This document shows, piece by piece, positions 12,801-51,559 of a stretch of 64,000 nucleotides of DNA. This DNA is from Emydura subglobosa (Eukaryota > Chordata > Testudines > Chelidae). Below the pieces are notes generated by a model that saw only the letters and a program-made list of their open reading frames with translations, was not told where the DNA came from and searched no databases. The DNA is taken from NCBI GenBank assembly GCA_007922225.1, contig ML679971.1, forward strand, positions 2,155,309 through 2,219,308, read 5' to 3'. How positions within the stretch are numbered: position 1 is the first letter of the stretch; every line of letters begins with the position of its first letter. A program made the position numbers and the translations under genes.

Positions 12801-15800
12801 ACTGAACATGTCCAGTTATTTTAACTTTTCTTCATAGGTCAGGTTTTCTAAACTTTTTATCATTTTTGCTCTAAACTCTCTCCTATTTGCCAACATCTTT
12901 CTTGAAATATGGCAGCCAGAACTGGACACAGTACTCCAGCTGAGGCCTCACCAGTGCTGAGCAGAGCAGGACAATTACCTCCCATGTCTTACAAACAACA
13001 CTCTTACTAATACACTGTGATGGGGTATACCAGCCCCTCTGAGGCCTCCTGCTGAAGGCTTTGCAGTCCTACCACAACCAACCCAAGGGAAAGGAGAAAT
13101 GAAGGTGGTTGATCTAGGCCTGCCTAGAAAAGCCGCAGGGAAGCAGTCAATTAGAGCTCAGTAGGTACAGTTAAAAGGTACTACAGGGCCCGAGAACATC
13201 AATTGCTGGCTAGATCATAAGTATAAAAGACTGGAAGACTGTGGAACTCCACAGTAAAGAAGCTTGGGAAAGACCCTGCTCAAGCAGTGATAGGACTGTG
13301 ATGCTCTCCGGGCAAAGAGAACTGGGAGAGAGAACCCTGACTAAAAGCGGGCAGAGATTGTTATAAGTTTTCCAGACAGAGAGGCCTGAGAGATGATCCT
13401 GAGAAATTAGGGCAGAGACTGAGAAATTCTCTAGGCAAAAATGCCTAGGAGAGACTCTGCTCAAACAGGGAACAAAGAACCCAAGGTGATGGGACCGAGT
13501 GGGAAGCAGCCCATGGGAATCCAGCACAACTATTAAATGAAAGCAGTATGTGGCTGCTGTTTATAGGGTCCCTGGGTTGAGACCAGGAGTAATGGGTAAG
13601 CCCAGGTCTCCCTACCAGCCACCAGGGAAATGGCCTAAGCCCCAAGAAAGGGATAAGATTCAGTACTCAAGTCCAAGAAGGGACTAGAATTTAAATAGGC
13701 CCAGAGATGGGGTGAAGATGCTGGAGAGGACCAACCATTTGTTGAACTTTGTTACCCCAGAAGGGGTTCCTTCGTGCATTTTGTCTGTAACTTGGCCAGA
13801 GAGCTGAGCCACTGAAGACTCTCTTGAGGAGAGCAACAACCTACAGAGGGTGTTAGGAAAAAAAGAAAGCAGGATCATACCCAGCCAACAGGAGGTGCTT
13901 ATGAAATGTGAGTATACGCCACCACAATTCCCCAGAGTGATATCAGCCTTTTTCACAAGAGCATCGCATTAACTCATTGTTTGTGTCCACAACTCTCACA
14001 TCCTTCTCAGCTGTACTACTGTCTGCTCAGTTACTCCCCATTTTGTAGTTTGTGCATTTGAATTTTCCTTCTAAGTGTAGTGCTTTGCACAAGTCTTTAC
14101 TGAATTTCATCTTATTGATTTCAGACCAACTCTCCAATTTATCAAGGTCATTTTGAATTCTAATCCTGTCCTCCAAAGTGTTTGCAACCCCTCCAAGCTT
14201 GATGTCATATGCAAATTTTATAAACATACTTTTTACTCCATTATCCAAGTCATTAATGAAAATATTGAATAGTACTGGACCTGGGACAGACCCCTTGCGT
14301 ACCCCACTAGATATGTCCTCCCATTTTCACAGTGAACCATTGATAATTACTCTTTGAGTATGGTCTTTTAACCAATTGTGCACTCATCTTACAGTAATTT
14401 CATCTACACCACATTTCCCTAGTTTGTTTATGAGAATGTCATGTGGGACTCTGTCAAATGCCTTACTAAAATTAAGATATATCACATCTACAGCTCCCTC
14501 CTCCCGCACCTCCATCTACTAGGTTAGTAACCCTGTCAAAGAATGAAATTAGGTTGGTTTAGCATAATTTGTTCTTGACAAATCCATGCTGGCTATTCTT
14601 TTTAACTCTATTATCCTCTAGGTGCTTACAAACTGATTGTTCAATAATTTGTTCCAGTATCTCTCCAGGTGCTGAAGTTCAGCTGACTGGTCTATAACTC
14701 CCTGGGTCTTCTTTGTTCCTCTTTGTAAGGTGATACACATAAGTTTGGGTTTTTTTACAAAGTGCCTGATAAAAAGAGGTGAATAAGTCCAAGGTTGAAT
14801 GAACTTGGACTGAATTTCCTCCTCATTCCAGGAGACAGTTGGGATCCTTCAATGCAGCAGTGTGAAATGAAGCTCAGGAATGAGAGAACATGAACACCTG
14901 AAGTTCCCCTCCCACCCCTGGAGTCAATGGTCCTTCCACTGAAATGTTAGAATCTATTGGGGAGCAGAACAAGGATTTATACATATTCTTTATTCCTTTT
15001 CCATTCCTCCTTTATCCCGTCTCCCCTACCTGCAGTAGTGCCATAGCCTCTTCATTGGATGATAGATTCTGTTTCTCTGCCACCTTGAGACTCAGCACAT
15101 TCTTCAGGTTGCTCAGCTTCCCCAGAGGCACCTTCAGGGCCTTGTAACGTCTCAGAAGCCTTGATTATAAAAAAAGAAAGCATCACCTGTTTGTACCTTT
15201 AAAAACAAGGTGACCCACTAAAGACCTGCATAGGGAGAAGGCATTTTCCCAATAGACCAATCCCAAAGCTACTGTCTCTGAAGTAAAGGGCCCAAAGTGT
15301 TCAAGTAAGAAAGGAGGGAGACTGGGCTGAAATTCTCTTCCAGCAGTGGTGTGATTTAGATGCCTGAGCACAGGACTAGGAGCCAGAAGCTCCAGAGTTC
15401 TCATCTTGACTATGACAATGATGTCAGCTGTGGTCTCACTTAATCCCTTTGGCTCAGCTTGCCATCTGTAAAGTGAAGTAGATTAGTACTATACTCAAGT
15501 CTTTGTTACGATTAATTATTTTTGTGAAACTCTGTGGAAGTACTTAGCATCATTATTTAAACTATGGAAGATCAGTTCTGATGCATTATTTGATTTTCAC
15601 TGAGGATTCTGATGCTTAAAACAAGTATTCGACCCTAGGTTTGACAGGAATGCTAACAGAGTAAGTGTTCTTGCCCTTGTCACCATTGGAAGCTGAATCC
15701 TTAAACAGAAATGAACTGAGTTAAAGTAGTTTTCAGGGTCTGCCTGCATAAATAATGGCTCATCCCTTAGCTTCGCTAATGCTTTGTATCTTTGCTCAGT

Positions 15801-18800
15801 CCTCTTTTCACCATCTACTAAAGCCAATACCCTCTTTTGGGGAGAAGGAGCTGGAATTGTTTATAAATCTCCTTGTCTTTTTAAGGCTGGATTATTACCC
15901 AGTGCTACAGCCTATGTCAATACATTATTCCCATCATAAAATATTTACACTGGCTCCCACTAAAATATTACAACAGCTTCAAGTTGTATTGCTTACATAA
16001 AAATAACAGTAGCTTTGGATTTAGGACACGTGATGGTATCAAACAGTATATCCCCTATCAGTTACTGACGTCAGAATCAGTATCTATTTAATTGTCCTTG
16101 ATATAATATAAAATTACTATGAAGTAGGTTATTTTGTGGCTATGCTACTGGATGTGGAATTTCTAAGTACTATCTGCACTGCTTTGATGGTTTCACGATT
16201 TAAAACAAAACTAACTAAATGCTTATGTGCAGCACTTGATAACTGTTTCCAAATGGGGACCATTTCATTTAGGTAACTTTATACAGTGCCCTGTGCCTTT
16301 GTTAAAGATACTATATAAATGCATGTTGGAGCAAAATCTTTACACGTTTTCAAAAGTGGCCATTAATTTTGGAGGTGCCTTGATTTTTGGGTGTCCAGTG
16401 AGAAATAGCTTGGGTCTGGTGTTCAGAAGTGCTGAACTCCACAACTCCCCCTGAAATTAATGTGAGCTGCGAGTGCTCAGCACCTCCAGAGATCAGTCTA
16501 AGGTGTCTCAAGTTGACCCATCAAGCCTGGTATTGGCCTCTGGCAGCAGCCAGTAATAGCCATTTCAAAGGAAGACAGAAATCTTCCACAATATAATTAG
16601 CTATCTGTGCAAAGATGTACAGGTCTGCATCTTAAGCCCTGACACATGCAATTACCTCTTTCCAGGCATGCTGTTAATGGTCACAGTAGCCAGCACTTAA
16701 TAACTTGAGCTAGATGTTTTTTAAAACTACTGATGTCACAAAATGATGGTGCGCTGAATTGCCAAATTCAGTATCTCAATTTCTAGGAACATTTCTAAGA
16801 ATACATTACAATGTCACTGAGAGCACTTTGGTTTCTTCTCCATACCACTCATTACCTTTCCTTCAGGAGGTTGAGATGCTTTTGAATATCATCTTTTTCT
16901 TTTATTGGTTTACTCAAAATGGATCTAGAAGGGAAAAAACAAAGTGTTAATTTCTACCATAGAACCTATAAGTAGAAGGAACTTTCTGGAATAAGATTAT
17001 ATGGTCAGCAATGTCACAAAAGACAAGCCTGTCCTGCACTGTTTCCGTGAAATATTACTGAACTGCAAATGCAGCCTATTCCAGTGTCACTTTACTTGGG
17101 TATGTCTTTATTTTTCCACTTGACCTATTTCACACTCTCTTAAATGTCTCAAGGCCTCTGTCCACCCCAGGCTGAGAACCTCTTCCAAATCTTATATCAT
17201 GCTTTCCAACTGAAAAGTTCCAGTGCCAGATGGACATGGTGTTTGGCATCCTCAACAGCTGATTAGTTTGATCAGACATTTTCAGAATGATTTATTTTTC
17301 CTACCTACTACATTAAGGATCCTAATTTATTTCTTGAGGAAACATAATGAGACTCCTAATCTTATGTGGTTGAAGTCTGGCCCGGAGGATGAAGTGTGGT
17401 GATGCTTGATACTTACAGTATTACTGAATCCATCATGACTCGCAGGTGCTCAGTGCTGCTGTCTGAGAGTGGCTGCCATGCTGCTGTTTTGCCAGAGGCC
17501 AACTTCACCTTTTTTGTGCCTCGAGAACCTGTTTCTGCTGGTATCAGAAAGACAGAGAGAGAGAAGAAGAAACAGTCAAGTGACCTATAAGACTGGGATA
17601 GAACACTTTATGATAAATCAGTTACTTCTCTGAACCCCAAATGACTGAGCTATCAAACTCAAGAGCAGATTTTCTGACCCCCAGAAACAGCATCTCAGCT
17701 GTCCACATTATCAGTAGCAGTTATTTGTGAAGCACTGACAGTATGTTTGGTGATGTACAACACACAGAAGATATGTGGTCCCTGCCCTAACAAGCTTCCA
17801 TTCTGGTGTGATTTTTCTCCCAACATCATTGATGAAACTGGTGAAAGGACTGAGAAGTAAACAAACAAGAAGCCATTTTGGGTACTGACACTTGAGCTAG
17901 TGACATTAGACACTGCCATATGACTGACCCAGGTTAGATTTATAGCCCTGATTTCTAAACTTGCTGGGTGAAACAGAGGTTGGAAGTGCTGCAGAGACAA
18001 CATGTCCTATTCCAGGAGGAGGAGTTTTTTCTGTCACTTAGCAGTCACTTCTCCAGACTCATTAAGGAGCATTTTTTAAAGGCTCTAAAGGGAATACTAT
18101 CCCACTTAGATGGTAAACTCATTATGACAGGGACCTTGTCTACTTACTTGTATATTAAGCACCATGTACACAATAATCCAGTACTATCAAGGGATCAGGA
18201 GCAAGTTAAAATGAGGACCCACAGGCACCCAACAGAAAAGAAACATGCTATTTGAAAGTAAGATCATATATTTTAATAAGACATAGAAATGCATCTTGGT
18301 TAAGGTTATACAAAGGGCAACAGCTTTTATTTTTTGTCATGTACAGAAAAAAAATGAGGCCCATTTGCAATCATATTTTTGATAAATATTATTAATTTCC
18401 TATTCTCAGTGTTGCTTCGAAATATGGATTTATAAGATGAAGCATTAAAATGTTGATGAGATAGAGACTTGTGGGGAAAATAAGGAAATTGGTACCTTCA
18501 GGGGACTGCTCCCTCTGTCGCTTCTCTCTCTTCTTGGCTGGGTGTGTGACCTGGTAAAAAGGACAATTTACACCAAAGAAAGAAATATGTAAATGTTTTC
18601 TGGTGTATGGGACCATCTACTTGCAACCAGGGACTAGTAAGGGCTTTGGAGGCATTTGAACTCGTCAGTGGTCTTTTGTCACTGGCCACCTCTCGTGCAG
18701 TAAAGGCTAGTTTTCTGGTTTGTACAGCCATAGTCACTGAACACACATTCTCAAATAAGAGCACATCTCACACAAGTTCTGTAGGCCACAGGCCCTATCC

Positions 18801-19556
18801 TCTTTCAGTCTTAAGAGGAAGAAGCAACTCATAACCAGACCTCTTTAATTCTCACATTATGGCAGCAAGTCTGTGGCTGAGAACATTTATTGGCTTATTT
18901 CGCCTAATCTCTTTCCAACAGCAGTTTGGGGCCCTGCTGCTCATAAGACTGGTTGTGACAAGGAACATCTTTCAGAGAGAAAGCTGTCCATCTCAATCTA
19001 AATCTCAATCTAAATCAATGAGCCAGGAGTGATCCACTTTCTCCAAGAAATAACTGAACTAAGATTTTATTGCTCTCACCATGTAGTCACTAATCAGTTC
19101 TAAAATGCATCTTTAATAGCTGAAAGGCCAGCTTGCCTTTTCATAAGCTATGTGACAACCCTGCCCCCTCATGGCCAGTCACATAAAATTCAGATCACTG
19201 TTTCCTCCAAGCCATGAGGATTTTCTCATGTCTTTTCCAGTCAGTCTGTATGTTGCAGAGAAGGGGTGTCCATCTCGCACAGACTGGATATTTATTCAAG
19301 TAAATATTCAATAAAAAGCTCTTCTCCCCACACACCCCCTAGAACAACAAGCAAAGTTTCTCTTCCCACTTGAATACTTTTATTTCTCTGGGCTATATCT
19401 GAAATTTATTACCTCTTTCTCTTGTTCCCGTTTTCTTCCTCTATCTGCTTTTTTGCTGGCAGATCCTGGGTGTTGTTGTGACTTGCTTCTCTTTTTTGCT
19501 GTTCCTTCTCTGGTAGACTTCCCTGCCTTAGCAGGATGATCACGGTGATGATTCAT
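9724..19556 (-). CDS. CENPQ: CENPQ, centromere protein Q (eight coding exons)
   Basis: The coding sequence joins 19556-19413, 18550-18496, 17537-17417, 16924-16856, 15159-15030, 10787-10677, 10425-10348 and 9852-9724, read on the minus strand. The exons stay in frame across all junctions, every intron is GT-AG, and the total is 278 codons plus TAA, close to mammalian CENPQ (about 268 aa). Residues 1-70 are very rich in Lys, Arg, His and Ser, like the basic microtubule-binding tail known in human CENP-Q. Residues of about 120-210 are heptad-like and charged, as expected for the coiled-coil CENP-Q domain, followed by a conserved GVLNLPEL segment and a C-terminal helix ending YEKVDSL. The family belongs to the CENP-O/P/Q/U/R kinetochore group. 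The gene lies head to head with MMUT on one CpG island. No frameshift or internal stop is seen. The identification rests on remembered similarity to the human protein. Confidence 0.93.
9913..10017. mobile_element. Short MITE in CENPQ intron
   Basis: Inverted ends CATGTCTACA and TGTGTAGACA enclose about 90 bases. TTAAGA flanks both sides (9913-9918 and 10012-10017), a possible target duplication. Confidence 0.5.
10348..10425 (-). CDS. CENPQ: CENPQ exon 8
   Basis: This is a 78-base, phase-0 exon with acceptor CCCCCTAG and donor CTGCAG|GTGAGC. It encodes residues 211-236. The motif [20 protein letters not shown] matches the human SSGVLSLPELSQKTLKAP segment, recalled from memory. Confidence 0.92.
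10677..10787 (-). CDS. CENPQ: CENPQ exon 7
   Basis: This is a 111-base, phase-0 exon with acceptor TAACCCAG and donor GACAAG|GTTAAG. It encodes residues 174-210, a coiled coil with [19 protein letters not shown] and regular Leu/Ile spacing. Open frame continues past the donor, but the next exon restores the family sequence, so splicing at GTTAAG is favoured. Confidence 0.9.
11401..11446. repeat. Perfect 23-base tandem duplication
   Basis: The 23-base unit beginning ACTCAAAGGGGTCC occurs twice in a row without mismatch, in a CENPQ intron. Confidence 0.9.
12439..14735 (-). mobile_element. CR1 LINE, interrupted by an LTR
   Basis: Minus-strand CR1 with its 3' end at left (GGGCTGGAAGAAACCTCAAG on the plus strand). 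A reverse transcriptase remnant at 14248-14027 reads [17 protein letters not shown]. The catalytic FADD motif is mutated to FAYD and stops are present. The copy is split by the LTR at 13016-13924. Confidence 0.8.
13016..13924 (+). mobile_element. LTR-like insertion nested in CR1
   Basis: CR1 homology stops at 13015 and resumes near 13925. The insert opens TGTGATGGGG like the LTR at 1455 and has a TATA box (TATAAAA, 13222-13228). Its right end and target duplication are unclear. No retroviral genes are seen. Confidence 0.6.
15030..15159 (-). CDS. CENPQ: CENPQ exon 6
   Basis: This is a 130-base exon with acceptor AATCAAG and donor CTGCAG|GTAGGG. It encodes residues 130-173, including the LKVPLGKL and NEEAMALLQ motifs shared with mammalian CENPQ. 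It ends in phase 0. The 4.2-kb intron after it holds a CR1 copy interrupted by an LTR. Confidence 0.93.
16330..16525. repeat. MITE-like 'TTTTCAAAAGTG' repeat
   Basis: Begins TTTTCAAAAGTGGCC and contains GTGCTCAGCACCTCC and AAGTGCTGAACTCC in partial dyad symmetry. It is related in style to the GGGCCAGATTTT elements near 56-57 kb. Confidence 0.35.
16856..16924 (-). CDS. CENPQ: CENPQ exon 5
   Basis: This is a 69-base exon with acceptor TTCTAG and donor AAAG|GTAATG. It encodes a charged helical stretch with [14 protein letters not shown], matching the family's HLNFLK region. The phase agrees with both neighbours. Confidence 0.88.
17417..17537 (-). CDS. CENPQ: CENPQ exon 4
   Basis: This is a 121-base exon with acceptor GATACCAG and donor CT|GTAAGT. 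The segment [20 protein letters not shown] is the conserved start of the CENP-Q fold. The matching human segment reads WQPLSKSTRDHL, from memory. The exon leaves two bases for the next codon. Confidence 0.9.
18496..18550 (-). CDS. CENPQ: CENPQ exon 3
   Basis: This is a 55-base exon between TTTACCAG and GAAG|GTACC. It encodes residues 49-66 plus one base, continuing the Lys/Arg/Gln-rich tail ([10 protein letters not shown]). Confidence 0.88.
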
Positions 19557-19559
19557 GAC
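19413..19559 (-). CDS. CENPQ: CENPQ exon 2 (first coding exon)
   Basis: The acceptor reads TTTACAG before GTCATG, with the ATG at 19556-19554 three bases into the exon and a G at -3. The donor is GAG|GTAATA with GT at 19412-19411. It encodes residues 1-48, starting [10 protein letters not shown] and unusually basic (many Lys, Arg, His). This is the first ATG after the splice, and no upstream coding exon is needed. Confidence 0.9.
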
Positions 19560-20190
19560 CTGTAAAGCAGTGGAGGAAGAAGAAAGCGAGACAGATTTAT
19601 AATCCATAAAGAAATGCAACACACATGCAGATATTGAACAGGAAAGCTACGCTGAATACAGTATAACTGTGCAGTTAAGTGCAGCACCTCCTTGATAAAT
19701 GTCTACAATTGCTGCCTGATGGAGAAGTCCTTTCGCTATTCTGTGTGCACACACACACTCTTTGACTATCTACATAGGCCCATCAGCCAATATTTGTTTG
19801 TTATCTGATCTTCACACCACTTCTCCCAGGCAGTTACTACTGTGACACAAGGGATGAGAGCCAGGCTTCTGGCAGAAACTGTCATGACATGGCGGTTGGG
19901 CGAGGAGCGATGTCAGTCGGCGGAGTCTCATGGACACTAGGGACACTCACGTCTGCACAGAGATCACGTCACCACACTCTTCACAGCAGCAACTGTCATG
20001 ACACGTCCTTGCAGCGCTCATTGTCATGACATGGGAGGAAGTCACTTCTGAGTCTCATGGCAGGGACTGGCGTGATAGTAGGTAGGTCTAATCTGGGTGA
20101 TTAGGGGCCTCCTTCGGGTGGGCTGAGATCTGCGGCCATACACATACTGATGGTGACTGGAGAGTGGCCCTACAGCTATGGGGAGGGAAG

Positions 20191-20209
20191 ACTACAACTC
20201 CCAGCATGC
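20191..20209 (+). promoter_or_regulatory. ZNF143/THAP11-type (SBS) motif
   Basis: ACTACAACTCCCAGCATGC is close to the long promoter motif ACTACAAnTCCCAGnRnGC bound by ZNF143 and THAP11. It lies about 150 bases inside CENPQ intron 1. Confidence 0.7.
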
Positions 20210-20254
20210 ATTGCCATCCCCCGGCCATAGAGCGCGTGCCAAGGTGGGCGCATT

Positions 20255-20273
20255 GCATGCCGGCAGATGTAGT
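20255..20273 (-). promoter_or_regulatory. Second ZNF143-type motif, opposite strand
   Basis: Read on the minus strand this is ACTACATCTGCCGGCATGC. It matches the same SBS motif at most positions and faces the first copy 45 bases away. Confidence 0.5.
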
Positions 20274-20352
20274 CTTGGCCCCCCCCCGAGCGCTCCTCCC
20301 CTCACTGCTACTTATTGCTGTCACGTCGACCGCGCGGCCCCCCGGCACTCAC

Positions 20353-20440
20353 CGTTTCTCCTCAGCGACCCCTCAGCCAGCCCGAGTTTCGGGCGGAGGA
20401 ACGCGACGAGCCGTTAGACAAATGGAATCAAGCGTTCCCG
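20353..20440 (-). other. CENPQ: CENPQ noncoding exon 1 (predicted)
   Basis: On the minus strand a strong donor (ACG|GTGAGTG, GT at 20352-20351) lies inside the CpG island. The next acceptor in the gene is at 19561-19560, just before the start codon. This fits a short untranslated first exon ending at 20353. The 5' end is not visible and is placed near 20440 only because NRF1- and E2F-like sites begin there. The exon contains no ATG. Confidence 0.55.
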
Positions 20441-20442
20441 CG
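20435..20442 (+). promoter_or_regulatory. E2F-like site
   Basis: TTCCCGCG is an E2F half-consensus beside the first NRF1 site. Cell-cycle control would suit CENPQ. A better match, TTTCCCGCC, is at 20728-20736. Confidence 0.4.
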
Positions 20443-20448
20443 CTGCGG

Positions 20449-20460
20449 CGCGCATGCGCA
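20449..20460. promoter_or_regulatory. NRF1 site
   Basis: The palindromic CGCGCATGCGCA is a full match to the NRF1 consensus YGCGCAYGCGCR. NRF1 drives many genes for mitochondrial proteins, which suits MMUT. Confidence 0.7.
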
Positions 20461-20523
20461 CACTAGGGAGGCGGAACAGGCGTCCCTCCCAGTGCGCAAG
20501 TGCGAGCGGTGGGCGGTGGCGGG

Positions 20524-20534
20524 GCGCCTGCGCA
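20524..20534. promoter_or_regulatory. Second NRF1-like site
   Basis: GCGCCTGCGCA matches the common NRF1 variant GCGCMTGCGCA. It lies 75 bases from the first site, between the two presumed starts. Confidence 0.6.
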
Positions 20535-20536
20535 GT

Positions 20537-20556
20537 CGGGTTTGTTTGGGTCCGAG
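20537..20556 (+). other. MMUT: Possible 3' end of MMUT noncoding exon 1
   Basis: A plausible plus-strand donor, CCGAG|GTGACG, lies just right of the NRF1 sites in the CpG island. Mammalian MMUT has an untranslated first exon, so one is expected here. Other GT sites exist, and the transcript start cannot be read from sequence alone. Confidence 0.3.
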
Positions 20557-20727
20557 GTGACGTTGGCTGGCGCGGGGCTGGGGGGGGTCTCTGGGCGCAA
20601 TAAGCAGGACGGTTGCCGGATCAGGTCTCGAGCGTGACTCCGCTGGGCCGGGGGCTCCGGCCTATAATTCCCCGCCCGTCTGTCTCCCACTTCCCTAGGC
20701 CGGGGACCCTCCCCCCTGTCTCTGGCC

Positions 20728-20736
20728 TTTCCCGCC
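20728..20736 (+). promoter_or_regulatory. E2F consensus site
   Basis: TTTCCCGCC fits the E2F consensus TTTSSCGC. It lies on the MMUT side of the island. Confidence 0.4.
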
Positions 20737-21368
20737 CTGCCCCCCCAGGCCGGCGGCGCCTGAGGCAGGGGCTCTGCGGCCCCCCGCCCGCCATCTCACA
20801 GCCGTTGACGTCCCCAAGGCCGTTGTCAGCCCCAGCCTCTCCCCGCTCCCTCCCTCGGTCCGGCCCCCGCGAGCCCCGCCGCGCCCCGCGCTTTCACTGT
20901 CCCCTCAGAGGGCAGCGTCCCCGGACCCTCCCCAGCTCGTCTGCGGCGTTCCCGGGGTGCGGCCAAGGCAGCCCCGCGCTGGCTGGTCCTTTCCCCTCCC
21001 CACGGCGCCGCCTCCCTGGCTCCCGCACCGTCGGTGTGACCCGATTCCGCCCTCGCCCCGCCGGACCCGCCGTTCCCCCTTCCGTGAGCGCGCCGCTTCC
21101 CCCGTCCTCCGGCTTGCCGGGGGCAGAGCAGCTCTCACAACCAGTGGGGCGATGTGGGAGGGGGGCCTGGCCTAGATCATCCTTGAAGGAGCGTCGTGTC
21201 CGGCAGTGACTTGCTGTTGGAATCTAGGCAAGAGGTTTAGCCGCTCTGTGACTCAGTTTCCCTGTCCGCGGTCTTTGGATGAAAGCCAACATGGCAGTGC
21301 AGAATATTTATTATATTTGCAGCTTCCTCGGCTTTTCTTGGATGTCTTGGTGACCCGCAAAGGAAGAC

Positions 21369-50230
<28,862 letters not shown>

Positions 50231-50485
50231 TGCTGAAATATCACATCACAAAATCAGCCTTATGATAACCATTTACAGAACATGATCAGTCATCAGCTAG
50301 GAAGAACCAACCACATAATTTTGGTTACAATGCCTGGCGCCCCTTGTATGCTTTCTAAGAAAGTTGTAAATTCTCAGGCATGTTCTATCTGTGAGGAATA
50401 TTTCATGATTGTGTATATAAAAATTATCTCTAAAGGTACAAGGGAGTTCAGTAAAATTATTTAAATTCTTTCAAGAATTCAGCTA

Positions 50486-50491
50486 AATAAA
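50486..50491 (+). terminator. MMUT poly(A) signal (proximal)
   Basis: A canonical AATAAA lies 256 bases after the MMUT stop. A second AATAAA at 50618-50623 lies beyond a GTC/poly-C/CAC microsatellite. Confidence 0.65.
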
Positions 50492-50530
50492 ATATCCATT
50501 CTAATATTTTGGCTCGGGGTTGGTTGATGT

Positions 50531-50592
50531 TGTCGTCGTCCGTGTGTGTCGTCGTCGTCGCCCCCCCCCCCCCCCACCACCACCACCACCAG
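50531..50592. repeat. Compound microsatellite GTC / poly-C / CAC
   Basis: GTC repeats, a run of about 15 C and then CAC repeats lie between the two candidate MMUT poly(A) signals. Confidence 0.9.
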
Positions 50593-50617
50593 CCTGTTTT
50601 GCATGTAAACTTTTTTA

Positions 50618-50623
50618 AATAAA
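50618..50623 (+). terminator. Distal candidate MMUT poly(A) signal
   Basis: This is a second AATAAA, 388 bases after the stop. Use of this site would place the compound microsatellite at 50531-50592 in the 3' UTR. Confidence 0.4.
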
Positions 50624-51540
50624 ATTTGTCATGTATTTGGCAGGTGCTTTAGGCCCACAGATGTTCAGGTGAAATCACCTGTGTTCAGCATAGAGGTTGT
50701 CAAATGCAGTAGAGTTAGTGGCATTTGGATGTTAATGCAGTAAAGTCTAAGGAGCAAATATTTGTCTGATTTTACTTTTAGTTGGAAAGTTTTATAAGAA
50801 GATAAACCGCAAGCACATACACAGACACTATAGTATGTGGCAACACCTATCTCCACCGTGCCAGGGGAGGCCAGACTGTGAGGGAGGGGCTCTGCACAGC
50901 TCTGCTCCAGCCTGCAGCTCTACTCTTATTATATCCCTGCCACTCCTCCACTCCACGAATGATGCCAGCCTCAATGTCCCTTCTCTTATGCCTGTCTGTA
51001 TCTTTTTCCAGTGTTGCCTATCCTATCCTGTGAAGCACCCCCTTCTCCTCCGGCTAATCCCTCCTAAAACCTCACTTTTGTCTCTTCTGCAAGAAGGGAG
51101 TTTAGATATTTTAAATGAGAGGGGACCTAGCAGAGAATCATCACAATGCACACAAAGCAAAACAAGGAAGTGTGAAAGAGGATCAGCTTGTAAGCAGTCT
51201 CTTGGGAGGACCCGTTCAGTGTGCCTTTCCACAATAGTAGGCCACACAGCCTCAGTGCCTCTTAAACTGTGCCTCTGCCCTCCAGCACTCCTGCTTCTCA
51301 GTCTGAGCTCTGCAGTGGGTCCTACTAGAGCAGATTTGTGTTTAGAAACTTTTACCCTCTTCAGGGATCAATGCATTCCCCAAGTGTCTGCTGTGACTCC
51401 ATGCAGCCTTTTCAAAACAGAGGGGTGTATTAGTTAACTGGAACACGGCATCAGGAAGTGCTTAAGCTAGCCAAGAGAAGCAAAGGTTAAGATTGTCCAT
51501 TCTGGCCACTACCAGGGCTCCAACCAGCCAAGCTGTTGTA
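50624..51540. other. Intergenic, no gene seen
   Basis: An open frame of about 200 codons exists at 50835-51437, but it has no recognisable domain and a low-complexity Leu/Pro/Ser make-up. I see nothing else. Confidence 0.4.
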
Positions 51541-51559
51541 GAATCCATCATGGCTATGT

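Larger units (their letters stand above)
20200..21150. promoter_or_regulatory. CpG island, bidirectional CENPQ/MMUT promoter
   Basis: GC content and CpG density rise sharply here compared with the AT-rich flanks. CENPQ leaves to the left and MMUT to the right. There is no TATA box near the presumed starts, as usual for housekeeping CpG-island promoters. NRF1-, E2F- and ZNF143-type sites inside are listed separately. Confidence 0.8.

Noticed and set aside
20613..21209. 198-codon plus-strand open frame in the CpG island
   Set aside because: Pro/Arg/Ser/Gly-rich composition is what high GC gives by chance. It has no domain and overlaps other frames, and the start of MMUT lies after it.
50835..51437. 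200-codon open frame downstream of MMUT
   Set aside because: No recognisable domain and a low-complexity composition. I see no similarity to a known protein and no splice or promoter context.
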